Below the pieces are notes generated by a model. That model was given only the letters and a program-made list of their open reading frames with translations, had not been told where the DNA came from and searched no databases. DNA of 19,772 nt, taken from an uncultured Clostridia bacterium (GTDB lineage Bacteria; Bacillota; Clostridia; Christensenellales; UBA1242). Location of the stretch: the NCBI GenBank assembly GCA_947623795.1, contig CANQHS010000010.1, forward strand, positions 1 through 19,772, written 5' to 3'. The translations under genes and the position numbers were made by a program. Below are positions 1-7,530 of this stretch, one piece after another (position 1 is the stretch's first letter; each line of letters begins with the position of its first letter).

Positions 1-166
1 TATAGTGTGGTCTCAGTGGCGATTCGGTGCAAGTTTTGCTTAAAGGGAAACCGCTTAATTGGTAACGATTAAGGGCAGAATTGGGAAATCCAACCGAACC
101 TTATGCCGCAAGGTTTACTCAAGGTGTTGCCTTCAAGTTGAAAACAGTGTGCTTAACGCACTTTTA
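1..166 (+). ncRNA. Candidate structured RNA of unknown family (5' end outside window)
   Basis: This stretch has no convincing coding frame but holds a run of compatible stems. Bases 23-28 (TTCGGT) pair with 93-98 (ACCGAA). They enclose a hairpin at 29-39 (GCAA/TTGC), one at 54-73 (CTTAAT/ATTAAG around TGGTAACG) and one near 81-93 (TTGG/CCAA). Further hairpins follow: 97-115 (AACCTT/AAGGTT, which competes with the closing stem for two bases), 117-138 (ACT-AAGG/CCTT-AGT) and 147-161 (GTGTG/CGCAC) followed by TTTTATAT, which could be a weak terminator. I compared it from memory with RNase P, tmRNA, SRP, 6S and common riboswitches and found no match. It could be the 3' part of a stand-alone RNA or a structured leader of the gene starting at 170. 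The element is open at the window edge. Confidence 0.35.
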
Positions 167-169
167 TAT

Positions 170-718
170 ATGAAAAAAGAAAAAAACAACAAAAATTCAA
201 TAATAATATGGTCAGTAAAGATTTTGTTACTAGCCATATTTTTATCGCTCTCATTTAGCTTGATTAGCGAATTTGCTTTGAGCAAGGCGCATATTGTTGT
301 TGCTTTGATAATAATTTTAATTTTCATTTCAATTAGCGTGTTGTTCGACATGCTTGGCTTAGCAGTCGCTTCCGCGAATATAGAAGATTTTGCCGCAATG
401 GCAAGCAGAAAAGTTAAGGGCAGCAAGCAAGCCTTGATATTAACAAAAAACGCAGATAAAGTTGGCTCAATTTGCGATGTGATTGGCGATGTGTGCGGAA
501 TTTTGTCCGGCGCGGCAGGCGCAAGCATTGTAACAAAAATTGTCCTCACTGCTGGTGGTGAATTTTTGCCAATTTTGATTGCATCTCTCATCTCTGCCCT
601 GATTGCAGGATTTACAATTTTTGGAAAGTCGGTGTTTAAAGGTTTTGCAATAAAACACGCGAACAGCGTAACGCTTAAATTTGCAAAATTCATCAATTTC
701 TTTTCCCGCAAGGGCTAG
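170..718 (+). CDS. Conserved hypothetical membrane protein (182 aa)
   Basis: The protein has two strongly hydrophobic N-terminal segments (about residues 11-34 and 41-63), a middle segment with the pattern ASRKVKGSKQA then NADKVGSICDVIGDVCGILSG (about 78-115), and a last hydrophobic Gly/Ala-rich segment (about 132-150). A protein of this shape is widespread in Clostridia and is sometimes loosely labelled as related to the CorB/CNNM transporter; I recognise the pattern but cannot assign a transport role. The frame stays open upstream to a TTG near 59, but I prefer ATG 170: the upstream residues look non-coding (they translate the hairpin region) and hydrophobic protein begins right after this ATG. 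No SD is visible before ATG 170, so either the leader structure matters or the gene is translated without one. It ends in TAG. Confidence 0.7.
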   Translation: MKKEKNNKNSIIIWSVKILLLAIFLSLSFSLISEFALSKAHIVVALIIILIFISISVLFDMLGLAVASANIEDFAAMASRKVKGSKQALILTKNADKVGSICDVIGDVCGILSGAAGASIVTKIVLTAGGEFLPILIASLISALIAGFTIFGKSVFKGFAIKHANSVTLKFAKFINFFSRKG

Positions 719-723
719 TATGT

Positions 724-752
724 TTGACATGCGCGGCGTTTATTGATATAAT
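724..752 (+). promoter_or_regulatory. Consensus sigma-A promoter with extended -10
   Basis: TTGACA (724-729) and TATAAT (747-752) are separated by exactly 17 bases. A TG at 744-745 makes an extended -10 element. Transcription should start near 759, leaving a leader of about 15 bases that is little more than the AAGGAG ribosome site (764-769) in front of ATG 774. Confidence 0.85.
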
Positions 753-773
753 CTAAATATAAAAAGGAGAATT

Positions 774-1331
774 ATGTTAAAAGAAGAAATTTTAAATTTA
801 TCCAATTCTGTCATCATGGCATCAATGTATTCGACCTTGGCAACAACCGAGCATCAAAATCTAAATCCGCACCAACAAGCGGATTTTGACCCGTCATATT
901 TGACTAAAATTCTTTCCTATGTTCTGCTCGTTGACACGGACGAAAAGGCTGCTGAGTTCATCAATAATGAGAATCAAGAACTTGAATTTGCTCAAGCTAA
1001 ATATAAAAACAACGCGGACGAACTTACAAAGAGAATAGGCATCATAAATCAAATGTATGGCGTAAAAAACAAACGACTTAACGAACTTAAAAATTTGCAA
1101 GATAAGTTCTACATAATTCTTGAAAATTATTCTAATTTGTTAAATGAAACGGGAGAAGTCTATATTGAACTCGACACCGATTCTTACTATGACTATTTAA
1201 GATTCAATGCTAATGAAGCCATAGTTTGTGAATATTTAACAATTTACAATAAACTATTAAAAGCAAAAGTGGACGATGTGAAAAGCCAATTGAAGACTTA
1301 TTTAGACGAGCAAAATTTAAAAGACGAATAA
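774..1331 (+). CDS. Hypothetical helical cytoplasmic protein (185 aa)
   Basis: I do not recognise this protein. It has no signal peptide, membrane segment or cysteine pair, and is rich in Asn, Leu, Lys and Glu. A heptad-like central helix (about residues 65-125) suggests a coiled coil, followed by an acidic Tyr-rich stretch (IELDTDSYYDYLRF, about 142-155) and a second helix. The start is firm: AAGGAG lies four bases before ATG 774, downstream of a consensus promoter. It is transcribed alone and ends at a strong hairpin terminator shared with the convergent gene at 1354. The isolated promoter suggests steady, independent expression. Confidence 0.75.
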   Translation: MLKEEILNLSNSVIMASMYSTLATTEHQNLNPHQQADFDPSYLTKILSYVLLVDTDEKAAEFINNENQELEFAQAKYKNNADELTKRIGIINQMYGVKNKRLNELKNLQDKFYIILENYSNLLNETGEVYIELDTDSYYDYLRFNANEAIVCEYLTIYNKLLKAKVDDVKSQLKTYLDEQNLKDE

Positions 1332-1355
1332 AAAAACACCATTTGGTGTTTTTTT
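1331..1355. terminator. Bidirectional intrinsic terminator
   Basis: AAAAAACACC, loop ATTT, then GGTGTTTTTTT. It has A and T tracts on both sides, so it serves both the plus-strand gene ending at 1331 and the minus-strand gene ending at 1354. It overlaps the TAA stop codons of both genes by one or two bases. Confidence 0.9.
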
Positions 1356-2538
1356 AGTTAGGCCAAGTGCGATGTGCCTTGAACCAAGCTGTATCTTTTA
1401 AAATTGTGTTGTTGTTTGAGCAAGAGATTCCAATTGTTTTGTTGAATCCCGCAATAATAACAATGTTCCCATTAAAAGAAGTGAATTCGTTTTCCTTATA
1501 ATTAATGCAAAGAGTTGTAACAAAAATTTTGTCGGTGAATTTTGAAACATTATCTATAAATGCTTGCGTCGGAAATTGATTTTCGTCTTTATCTGTATAT
1601 TCCGGACTGCCCGCACAGCAACAAACACAAACATATTCTGGCCTAATTTGTTCGAGCAAAGCGATGCTAGATGATGTCTTGCTACCGTGATGGCCGGCCT
1701 TGTATAAATCCACTTTTGGCAATTTGTTGCTTTCCACCAAGCTTTGTTCGCCATCGGCTTCCAAATCGCCCGTGAACAAAAAGTTCTTTTGATTTTCCCC
1801 TTCGCCTTGGCTTATTAATGTGCAAACTGAATAGTTGTTTTCGTCATTTGTTTTTTCTACATAATATTTTTGATACAAAATATTTAGTGTTATATTATGC
1901 TCGCTGTCCAAAATATATTGGCGTTGCGCTTGGTCGTTAGTTTCGCTTATGCTGTCGTTATTATAGCACTCCAAAGCGTCATAAACATTTGCGCCTCGGC
2001 TTTCTGCCTCGCCTAATTCGCGCACGAAATTTTGATATGTTTTGCCGTTCGTTTGATTCGTTTTTGCAAATGTGATAATCGTTTCGCACTCAAAAATGTC
2101 GAAAATGCTATCCATGCTTGTGCTTGTTGCAAATCCCGCATAGTGGTCGGTGTGGGCATGGGTTACAATAACAAATTCGAGAGTGTTGTCGGTCACATAT
2201 TTCTTTAGATAATTTGAAACTGTGCTTATGCTATTGGTTTTTGAGCCGCAATCAATCAAGATGTCCACATTCCCAACTTTAATGTATGTGCAGTCGCCCG
2301 TGTATTTATTACCAAGTTCAAGGAAGTGGACAGAAAGTTCGCCAGGCTCGTTTGTTAGTTCTGCTGTTTTTATTTCGCTCGAGCCGCTGTATGAATAATA
2401 GACATCCTCGCCAATGAGAAGTTCGTCCGTTTTAGGCAATGTGAAATACACAACGCCAACAAATCCGCCTGCCAAGCCAAGGATTGCGGCAAGCAAAATA
2501 ATTAAAAGATTAACAGAAGATTTTGTTTTTCTAGCCAA
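1354..2538 (-). CDS. Exported ComEC-like metallo-beta-lactamase-fold hydrolase
   Basis: This 394-aa protein has an N-terminal membrane anchor (about residues 8-32) followed by an extracytoplasmic metallo-beta-lactamase domain. Visible metal-site motifs are THAHTDHYAG (H127, H129, D131, H132), TGDLE and AGHHGS. This order is that of the C-terminal catalytic domain of ComEC/Rec2 and its stand-alone relatives, thought to act on nucleic acids or phosphodiesters; the substrate here is unknown. An odd CVCCC cluster sits after the HHGS motif. I place the start at a TTG (2536-2538) because GGAGGTGG lies just before it and the hydrophobic anchor follows. The frame extends 14 codons further, but only through the end of the upstream gene. 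It overlaps that gene by 8 bases, implying translational coupling, and is last in a five-gene operon. Confidence 0.85.
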   Translation of the reverse strand: MARKTKSSVNLLIILLAAILGLAGGFVGVVYFTLPKTDELLIGEDVYYSYSGSSEIKTAELTNEPGELSVHFLELGNKYTGDCTYIKVGNVDILIDCGSKTNSISTVSNYLKKYVTDNTLEFVIVTHAHTDHYAGFATSTSMDSIFDIFECETIITFAKTNQTNGKTYQNFVRELGEAESRGANVYDALECYNNDSISETNDQAQRQYILDSEHNITLNILYQKYYVEKTNDENNYSVCTLISQGEGENQKNFLFTGDLEADGEQSLVESNKLPKVDLYKAGHHGSKTSSSIALLEQIRPEYVCVCCCAGSPEYTDKDENQFPTQAFIDNVSKFTDKIFVTTLCINYKENEFTSFNGNIVIIAGFNKTIGISCSNNNTILKDTAWFKAHRTWPN

Positions 2539-3028
2539 GAGCCACCTCCATTGATTCAACCTCGCCCTCGCTAGGTTCAACGACGGTTATAAGTCTCACT
2601 TTTTTTATTTTAAACAAGGTGTTATATTTAAAATTATCCACTGTATATTCGATATAATAAGTTCCAACTTCGTCCGCGGAAAATGTGACGTTATCTTCCG
2701 TTTGCATATTAGTTTTGACAACGACATTTGCGCTAACATCTTTGTTGAAAGCAACTATTTTAACTCCTGGGTCAACAAAGCTATCGCCAAGCGACAAAGT
2801 TATTTCGTCAGCGCCAACGAGTTCAAAGCAATCGTTTCGCGTTAAAACAAAAGTTATTCCTCCACCAATAAGTGCAAAAACAACGAACACGACAAGCACA
2901 ATCAAAAGAGTTTTAAAAGGAGTTTTCTTCAAATTTTTTTCCACCTTTTTCTTTTGTTTGTTGTCGAGTTCAAAGTTTATGTTCACATTTGCTTTTTGTG
3001 TCTTTTTCGACATTTTCTTTGGTGACAT
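2531..3028 (-). CDS. Membrane-anchored protein with DUF5011-like Ig-type domain
   Basis: This 165-aa protein has a basic cytoplasmic N-terminus (about residues 1-38, rich in Lys), one transmembrane helix (about 39-63) and an outside domain. That domain reads ITLSLGDSFVDPGVKI, then DVSANVVV, then DEVGTYYIEYTVDN, which is the strand pattern of DUF5011/bacterial Ig-like domains of cell-surface proteins. The start is ATG 3028 with AGGGGA before it, overlapping the TAG of gltX; a second ATG five codons on is possible but less well placed. The last codons carry the SD and TTG start of the MBL enzyme, so the two are probably made together and may act as a surface pair. The exact role is unknown. Confidence 0.75.
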   Translation of the reverse strand: MSPKKMSKKTQKANVNINFELDNKQKKKVEKNLKKTPFKTLLIVLVVFVVFALIGGGITFVLTRNDCFELVGADEITLSLGDSFVDPGVKIVAFNKDVSANVVVKTNMQTEDNVTFSADEVGTYYIEYTVDNFKYNTLFKIKKVRLITVVEPSEGEVESMEVALG

Positions 3029-3035
3029 ATTTCCC

Positions 3036-4694
3036 CTATTTTAATTTTTTAATTAAATTTTCAATTCGTTTTTTGCACTCTTTTTCGCCCACAATTTTCA
3101 TGATTGAATAAAGTTCTGGGCTGTTCTCCGCCCCTGTTATTGCAAGGCGAATGTATTTTGATGCATCGCTAACATTGCCCGCATAGGCGGCCGGATTTTG
3201 CTTGTATGTTTTGTTCTCCGCAAAATTGTTGTTTAATGCAATCTGCTTTAGATTTTCGAACCACGCTTGATTGTCTTTTGTCTCAACATAATTTTTCACA
3301 TATTCCGTTAAAAATTCAATCAATTTTTGTTTGTCAATCGCGCCTAAATCTATTTCATAATCCGCCTTAAAGTTTGGCAGAACATATTTATATAGTTCAA
3401 CAATTTCGTCAAATTTCGTTATGTCCTTTCTTGGCCTATCTCCGCCGCGGTCGATTGCAAAAACTTTTGTGAGTGCTTCTTTGTTTTCACTTATGATTTG
3501 ATAGTCTTTTTCGTTCCACTCTTTTGCCCAAGATAGTGCGTTTTGATAAACTTCGTCAGCTGTATATTTGGAAATTATTGTTTTTGAAATATCGTTCAGT
3601 TTCACGAAGTCAAACATTGGATTTGTAACTCCAATTTTGGAAAGCGAAAATGGAAATTCTGTGTATGACAAATTTGGATTAGCTTTTCGCCAAGTTTCAA
3701 AATCGCTATTGAGTAAATTCAAAATATATTCAACAATCGCCGTTGTTGGATAGCCTTGTTTTAAGAAAAATCTCACATCGGCAAACGGGTCTTTTCGCTT
3801 GCTCAGTTTACGCTTGTTGCCCGTCTGTTCGTCTATAACACAAATGTTTGGAGTGTGGGCATATTTAAAAGGCTTAAATCCAAATGCTTTACTAAGTTCA
3901 ATATGCACTGGCAAAGATTGGTACCAATCCTGCCCACGAACAACGGTGGTTGTCCCCATCAAAGTGTCATCCACAACATGGGCAAATGAGTAAACAGGAA
4001 TGCCATTAGATTTAATAAGCACATCATCTTTTGCGTTTTCCCTAACTTCACGCTCACCCTTAATCGCATCAACACATTTAAATGTCTTATTAATGTCCCC
4101 TTCACTTCGTAATCTCAATGCAAATTTTTTGCCCGATTTCAAATTTTTCTTAATTTCATCTAATGTTAAATTGCGGCAAGGGTCCTTAACTTCAATATCG
4201 TTGCTTTCGCTTATCTCTTCCTCGCGGCGTTTTAAAATTTCTTCCTTATTTTCGCTTCCCGCACAAAAGCAAGGGAAGGCTCGCCCTCTTTTTACAAGTT
4301 CTTTTGCAAACGCCTTATAAATTTCCGTGCGTTTAGATTGCACATATGGGCCATATTCGCCAATCTCTTCTTTATTTCCGCGATAGCCCTCATCGGGTGT
4401 AAGGCCGAATCGGGAAATCATGTCATAAGCAATCTGCCCTGCATTTTCAACTTCGCGCTTGTTGTCTGTATCTTCCAAACGCATATAAAAAATTCCATTG
4501 GTGGTGTTTGCTAGCATTTTATGCACAACTGCCTGATAAAGATGCCCGATGTGCAAATATCCGGTTGGGCTGGGTGCAATTCTGGTTACTTCACCTTTAA
4601 CTTCGCGCTTTTTATATTTGTTTAAGTAAAAAGCTGTATCCTGAGCATCAGGATACAACAATTCTGCTAATTCATTATATTCTTTTTCTGTCAT
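3036..4694 (-). CDS. gltX: Glutamyl-tRNA synthetase, long class with N-terminal extension
   Basis: A class I aminoacyl-tRNA synthetase of 552 aa that charges tRNA with glutamate in the cytoplasm. Motifs seen: APSPTGYLHIGHL with HIGH at residues 48-51, MRLEDTD (71-77), the PCFC pair (C142, C144) with C173 as a probable metal site, VRGQDW (252-257), and KLSKRKD (296-302) as the KMSKS loop. It is longer than the usual roughly 470-490 aa GltX and carries about 37 residues before the catalytic core, as in a second GluRS class found in Firmicutes. Sequence alone does not show whether it charges tRNA-Glu only or also tRNA-Gln. The TAATG junction with the upstream lipoprotein and an AGGAG inside that gene show translational coupling. 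Confidence 0.93.
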   Translation of the reverse strand: MTEKEYNELAELLYPDAQDTAFYLNKYKKREVKGEVTRIAPSPTGYLHIGHLYQAVVHKMLANTTNGIFYMRLEDTDNKREVENAGQIAYDMISRFGLTPDEGYRGNKEEIGEYGPYVQSKRTEIYKAFAKELVKRGRAFPCFCAGSENKEEILKRREEEISESNDIEVKDPCRNLTLDEIKKNLKSGKKFALRLRSEGDINKTFKCVDAIKGEREVRENAKDDVLIKSNGIPVYSFAHVVDDTLMGTTTVVRGQDWYQSLPVHIELSKAFGFKPFKYAHTPNICVIDEQTGNKRKLSKRKDPFADVRFFLKQGYPTTAIVEYILNLLNSDFETWRKANPNLSYTEFPFSLSKIGVTNPMFDFVKLNDISKTIISKYTADEVYQNALSWAKEWNEKDYQIISENKEALTKVFAIDRGGDRPRKDITKFDEIVELYKYVLPNFKADYEIDLGAIDKQKLIEFLTEYVKNYVETKDNQAWFENLKQIALNNNFAENKTYKQNPAAYAGNVSDASKYIRLAITGAENSPELYSIMKIVGEKECKKRIENLIKKLK

Positions 4695-5782
4695 TAAATC
4701 GCTCCTAACAAAACTAGCATTCCGTTGATAGCGTCCGTGTAAGCATCAATAAGAAAGTTGTAGTTTTCAATAATTTGCACGCACAACATTTCATAGTATG
4801 TTGCGTTCACATTGTTTTTTGTTTGAGAATAATCGATAGTCTTGTTCGCTAAAACAAAGCCTTCATATTCGTTATTAAAGCATTGTTGAATGTTAAATAG
4901 TTTGATTGCAGCTTGTTTAACTTGCGGTAAATCCGCTCCCGCTAATTTATCCGCCAAATTTCCATTTACGCTAATTTTTGCAATGTCCGCATTGTAGCTA
5001 GAATAGGTTGAATCGCTAAGTCCGTTAGCAATAATGGATGTTGTCATATAATAATAGCCAAGATTTGCTTTTTGAAGTTTGATTCTAGAATCAAGCAAAT
5101 TTAAAACTGTTCGCGCTGCGCTTTCATCAAATTCGCCAATTGAATAATTCACATTTGCATTTGTTAAAAGATGGTTAAAATACACTCTTGAAACTGCCAA
5201 ATTAAAGTCATAAGCCGCCATAATTAAGTCGTTATATTCTTCAAGGAAACTTTCAAGCCTTGGCAAATAAATTGAACTTTCGTCTTGCAAATCGGCTTTC
5301 CAATCCGCCTTTTCTTGCACGGACTCAAGAAGCCTTGCAAAATTCTTTATGCTCTCTTCCATGCTGTTGAATTCAACCGCCAAATTGTCTAGCTTTTTAT
5401 ATAGCTCATTTTTGAAATTATTGTCCACTTCAATTTCGTTATTAGCGCAACGCGCAATGTTGTTCGCACTAAACTCCAAAGTGTTATACAAAATGTTGTT
5501 ATAATATGTTATTGTTTTATATTTATCCAATGTTAAAACTTCGTTAAAATATTCCCTTTCGTTATATTTAAAATTAGAATAATCATATTCGAATTTATAG
5601 ATTCTGTTCCCATTATTTTCGCTTTCTGTGATTTTTAAAGAACTCTTGCCGTCCGCGATTGAAAGATAGTCCAACGCTAGATTGTCCAAGTTATACGCGT
5701 CCGCTTTTCCGCACGCTGAAAAGACAAAAATTGTTGGCAAAATCATTAAACATAAAAACAAACATAAAATTTTCTTTTTCAT
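4694..5782 (-). CDS. Lipoprotein of unknown function (362 aa)
   Basis: The N-terminus has a typical lipoprotein signal peptide: MKKK, a hydrophobic core, and a lipobox ending FSAC with lipidated Cys at residue 24. The mature part is mostly predicted helical, rich in Asn, Tyr and Leu, with no motif I recognise; it could be a helical-bundle surface protein. It starts 3 bases after the stop of the upstream anchored gene and its stop overlaps the gltX start (TAATG), so it is the second gene of the five-gene operon. The SD is weak (GGGA nine bases before ATG), which fits re-initiation after the upstream gene. Function unknown; the lipoprotein call is firm. Confidence 0.85.
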   Translation of the reverse strand: MKKKILCLFLCLMILPTIFVFSACGKADAYNLDNLALDYLSIADGKSSLKITESENNGNRIYKFEYDYSNFKYNEREYFNEVLTLDKYKTITYYNNILYNTLEFSANNIARCANNEIEVDNNFKNELYKKLDNLAVEFNSMEESIKNFARLLESVQEKADWKADLQDESSIYLPRLESFLEEYNDLIMAAYDFNLAVSRVYFNHLLTNANVNYSIGEFDESAARTVLNLLDSRIKLQKANLGYYYMTTSIIANGLSDSTYSSYNADIAKISVNGNLADKLAGADLPQVKQAAIKLFNIQQCFNNEYEGFVLANKTIDYSQTKNNVNATYYEMLCVQIIENYNFLIDAYTDAINGMLVLLGAI

Positions 5783-5785
5783 AAA

Positions 5786-6670
5786 CTAATTCCCAAAAAT
5801 ATTTTTAAAGCAAACTGCCACCTTTTGCTCTGCCTCGCTAACTTCAGTTAAATTTTTATCCCCATATTGATTTAATAATGATGCAAAAGTTGTTGTCAAT
5901 GCAATTTTGTTGCAAACTTTGTAATTGTTAATAAATTCATTAGAGAAATAACTAAAATTATCATTCGTTTGTAAATATGAATTTTCAAATTTCAATTTGT
6001 TGCCATCTACGCCTTGAATTGCATCCAAATTTTCTTTTGATTTAACTGTCACCAAATTGTTTTTAAGCACAATATTTTTTGCGTCAAAAGTGTCTTTAAC
6101 AATATTTATATATAAATCAATAACGCTAAATTTTAAATCCGAATCGGTGTCCACCTTTAACTTTGAAATCTCTTGATTTAAGCAATCGACAAAATTTGAA
6201 TAACTTAGCAAATAGTTTGCAAGTTTTCTATAAACATCGTTCGCTCCAATCGCCATATCAAAGCCGCCCGCGTGCTCTTTATCTTTATATTGCGCGATTG
6301 CAACATTGCTAGTCGACATGGCTGATTTGAGGCCATTTAACGAATTGGAAATTTTTGTTTCGTCAACATTGTGCGAGGATGAGATGATATAGTAGCTCAT
6401 CAAACTAGCGCTGATTTCGTTTAGTTTTGCATTTGTCTTTTTAATCAACAAAAGATTGGAGTTGTCTGACGAACTAGCCAGGCTCTCAACCGTTGTGATA
6501 TTCGCATCAAATTGGCTTTTTTCGCTGCTGTTTATATGGGCATTCATATCTTGGAAAAAATTTGGCTTTGTTTTTAGCGATTTATAAAATAAATATGCCG
6601 TGCCGCCAATGACGCCCACAGAAAGTATGATTATCAACAGCACCTTTATATAGGTAAAGACTTTTTTCAT
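5786..6670 (-). CDS. Signal-anchored extracytoplasmic protein of unknown function (294 aa)
   Basis: One N-terminal transmembrane helix (about residues 6-28, KVLLIIILSVGVIGGTAYLF) leads into an outside domain of about 265 residues rich in Ser, Asn and Lys and predicted mainly helical. No known family is recognised. The frame is open 12 codons further upstream, but those codons lie in the promoter (-10 at 6678-6683), so ATG 6670 is the start. There is no SD, and the expected transcription start falls at or one base before the ATG, making this a likely leaderless first gene of the operon. The next gene is a lipoprotein of similar helical character, so the two may work at the membrane together; I see no clear homology between them. 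Confidence 0.8.
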   Translation of the reverse strand: MKKVFTYIKVLLIIILSVGVIGGTAYLFYKSLKTKPNFFQDMNAHINSSEKSQFDANITTVESLASSSDNSNLLLIKKTNAKLNEISASLMSYYIISSSHNVDETKISNSLNGLKSAMSTSNVAIAQYKDKEHAGGFDMAIGANDVYRKLANYLLSYSNFVDCLNQEISKLKVDTDSDLKFSVIDLYINIVKDTFDAKNIVLKNNLVTVKSKENLDAIQGVDGNKLKFENSYLQTNDNFSYFSNEFINNYKVCNKIALTTTFASLLNQYGDKNLTEVSEAEQKVAVCFKNIFGN

Positions 6671-6677
6671 ACTTATA

Positions 6678-6706
6678 ATTATAATAGTTTTAGTTTTGCG
6701 TGTCAA
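6678..6706 (-). promoter_or_regulatory. Consensus sigma-A promoter, leaderless type
   Basis: Reading the minus strand, TTGACA (6701-6706), 17 bases, TATAAT (6678-6683), seven bases, then ATG (6670). Both hexamers are perfect. The start point predicted from the -10 box is the start codon or one base before it, with no SD possible. Confidence 0.85.
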
Positions 6707-6723
6707 TTGATTATAAAAAAGAT

Positions 6724-6751
6724 TTGTTAAAAAAAATTTATGTGGTATAAT
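6724..6751 (+). promoter_or_regulatory. Sigma-A promoter with extended -10, leaderless type
   Basis: TTGTTA (6724-6729), 16 bases, TATAAT (6746-6751) with TG at 6743-6744. ATG 6758 follows after exactly six bases, so the A of the start codon is the expected +1. It lies back to back with the promoter of the minus-strand operon. Confidence 0.8.
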
Positions 6752-6757
6752 ACTTAT

Positions 6758-7486
6758 ATGAAAAATATTTTAATCTCAGGCGCAAGCGGCGGAATTGGGA
6801 GCGAAATTGCTCGCACTTTTGCCGCACAAGGTTATAGGCTTTTCCTTATTTACAACAAAAATTTTGATGCAATAGATAAATTATCGAACGAACTAAGCCA
6901 AATTTGCGAAGTGGTTATTTTTAAGTGCGACCTTAAAAATGAACAAGAAGTGAAAACTATGGTGGACAAAATTATCTCGACCTACAAGCGAATTGATGTG
7001 TTAATCAACTCAGCGGGAGTGAGCTTAATTAAGCAAATTCAAGACATAACGATGGACGATTATGACTTCATTTTGGATAACAACCTTAAAAGTGCAGTAA
7101 ACTTAACAAAATATGTCGTTCCACATATGGTGAGCGAAAAGAGAGGCAAAATCGTGAACATCTCTTCAATGTGGGGGAAAGTTGGCGCCAGCATGGAAGC
7201 AATTTATTCTGCCAGCAAAGGCGCAATAAACAGCCTCACTTTGAGCCTAGCAAAAGAGTTGGGCCCGTCAAACATTTGCGTTAACGCAATCTGTCCCGGC
7301 CTTATCGACACAAAAATGAATAGAGGATTGACAAAAAAAGCAAAAGCGGAAATCATAAATTCAACTCCGCTTTTGCGCATTGGAACGCCTCGCGATGTTG
7401 CCAATTTGGTTGAATTCCTATCAAGCGACAAGGCGGACTTCATAACCGGCCAAATTATTAGCGTTGACGGCGGCTTCGCGTTATAG
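6758..7486 (+). CDS. SDR-family oxidoreductase (FabG-like, 242 aa)
   Basis: A classical short-chain dehydrogenase/reductase. It shows the cofactor loop GASGGIG (8-14), CDL (57-59), NSAG (84-87), catalytic Ser137, YSASK (Y150, K154), PG (180-181) and a C-terminal VDGGF. Length and layout match 3-oxoacyl-ACP reductase FabG, which reduces beta-ketoacyl-ACP in fatty acid synthesis, but many sugar and alcohol SDRs look the same. The usual NNAG is NSAG here. No other fatty acid synthesis gene is adjacent, so I do not give a symbol. I start it at ATG 6758; an upstream in-frame codon lies inside the promoter. It is a single-gene, leaderless-type unit divergent from the surface-protein operon. Confidence 0.9.
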   Translation: MKNILISGASGGIGSEIARTFAAQGYRLFLIYNKNFDAIDKLSNELSQICEVVIFKCDLKNEQEVKTMVDKIISTYKRIDVLINSAGVSLIKQIQDITMDDYDFILDNNLKSAVNLTKYVVPHMVSEKRGKIVNISSMWGKVGASMEAIYSASKGAINSLTLSLAKELGPSNICVNAICPGLIDTKMNRGLTKKAKAEIINSTPLLRIGTPRDVANLVEFLSSDKADFITGQIISVDGGFAL

Positions 7487-7506
7487 ATTTTGCACTAAAA
7501 TTGCAA

Positions 7507-7530
7507 ACAAAAAACACCCTTGCGGGCGTT
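7507..7530 (-). terminator. Intrinsic terminator overlapping a stop codon
   Basis: On the minus strand AACGCCC, loop GCAA, GGGTGTT, then TTTTTG. It terminates the Cys-rich gene, whose TAA (7529-7531) supplies the first stem bases. There is no T tract on the plus side, so termination of the SDR gene here would be weak. Confidence 0.85.

Noticed and set aside
53..80. Resemblance to the RNase P RNA stem with a GGTAAC loop followed by GGCA.
   Set aside because: The conserved RNase P core and the ACAGAA-type 3' segment are missing, so the likeness is only local.
133..711. A 192-codon minus-strand frame opposite the first membrane protein.
   Set aside because: No SD, and the plus-strand frame has coherent membrane segments and recognisable family residues.
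2539..2580. Upstream extension of the MBL enzyme by 14 codons.
   Set aside because: It lies wholly in the preceding gene; the GGAGGTGG site points to the TTG at 2536-2538.
6740..6757. Extending the SDR gene upstream to 6740.
   Set aside because: Those codons overlap the TATAAT box; ATG 6758 directly precedes the cofactor-binding strand.
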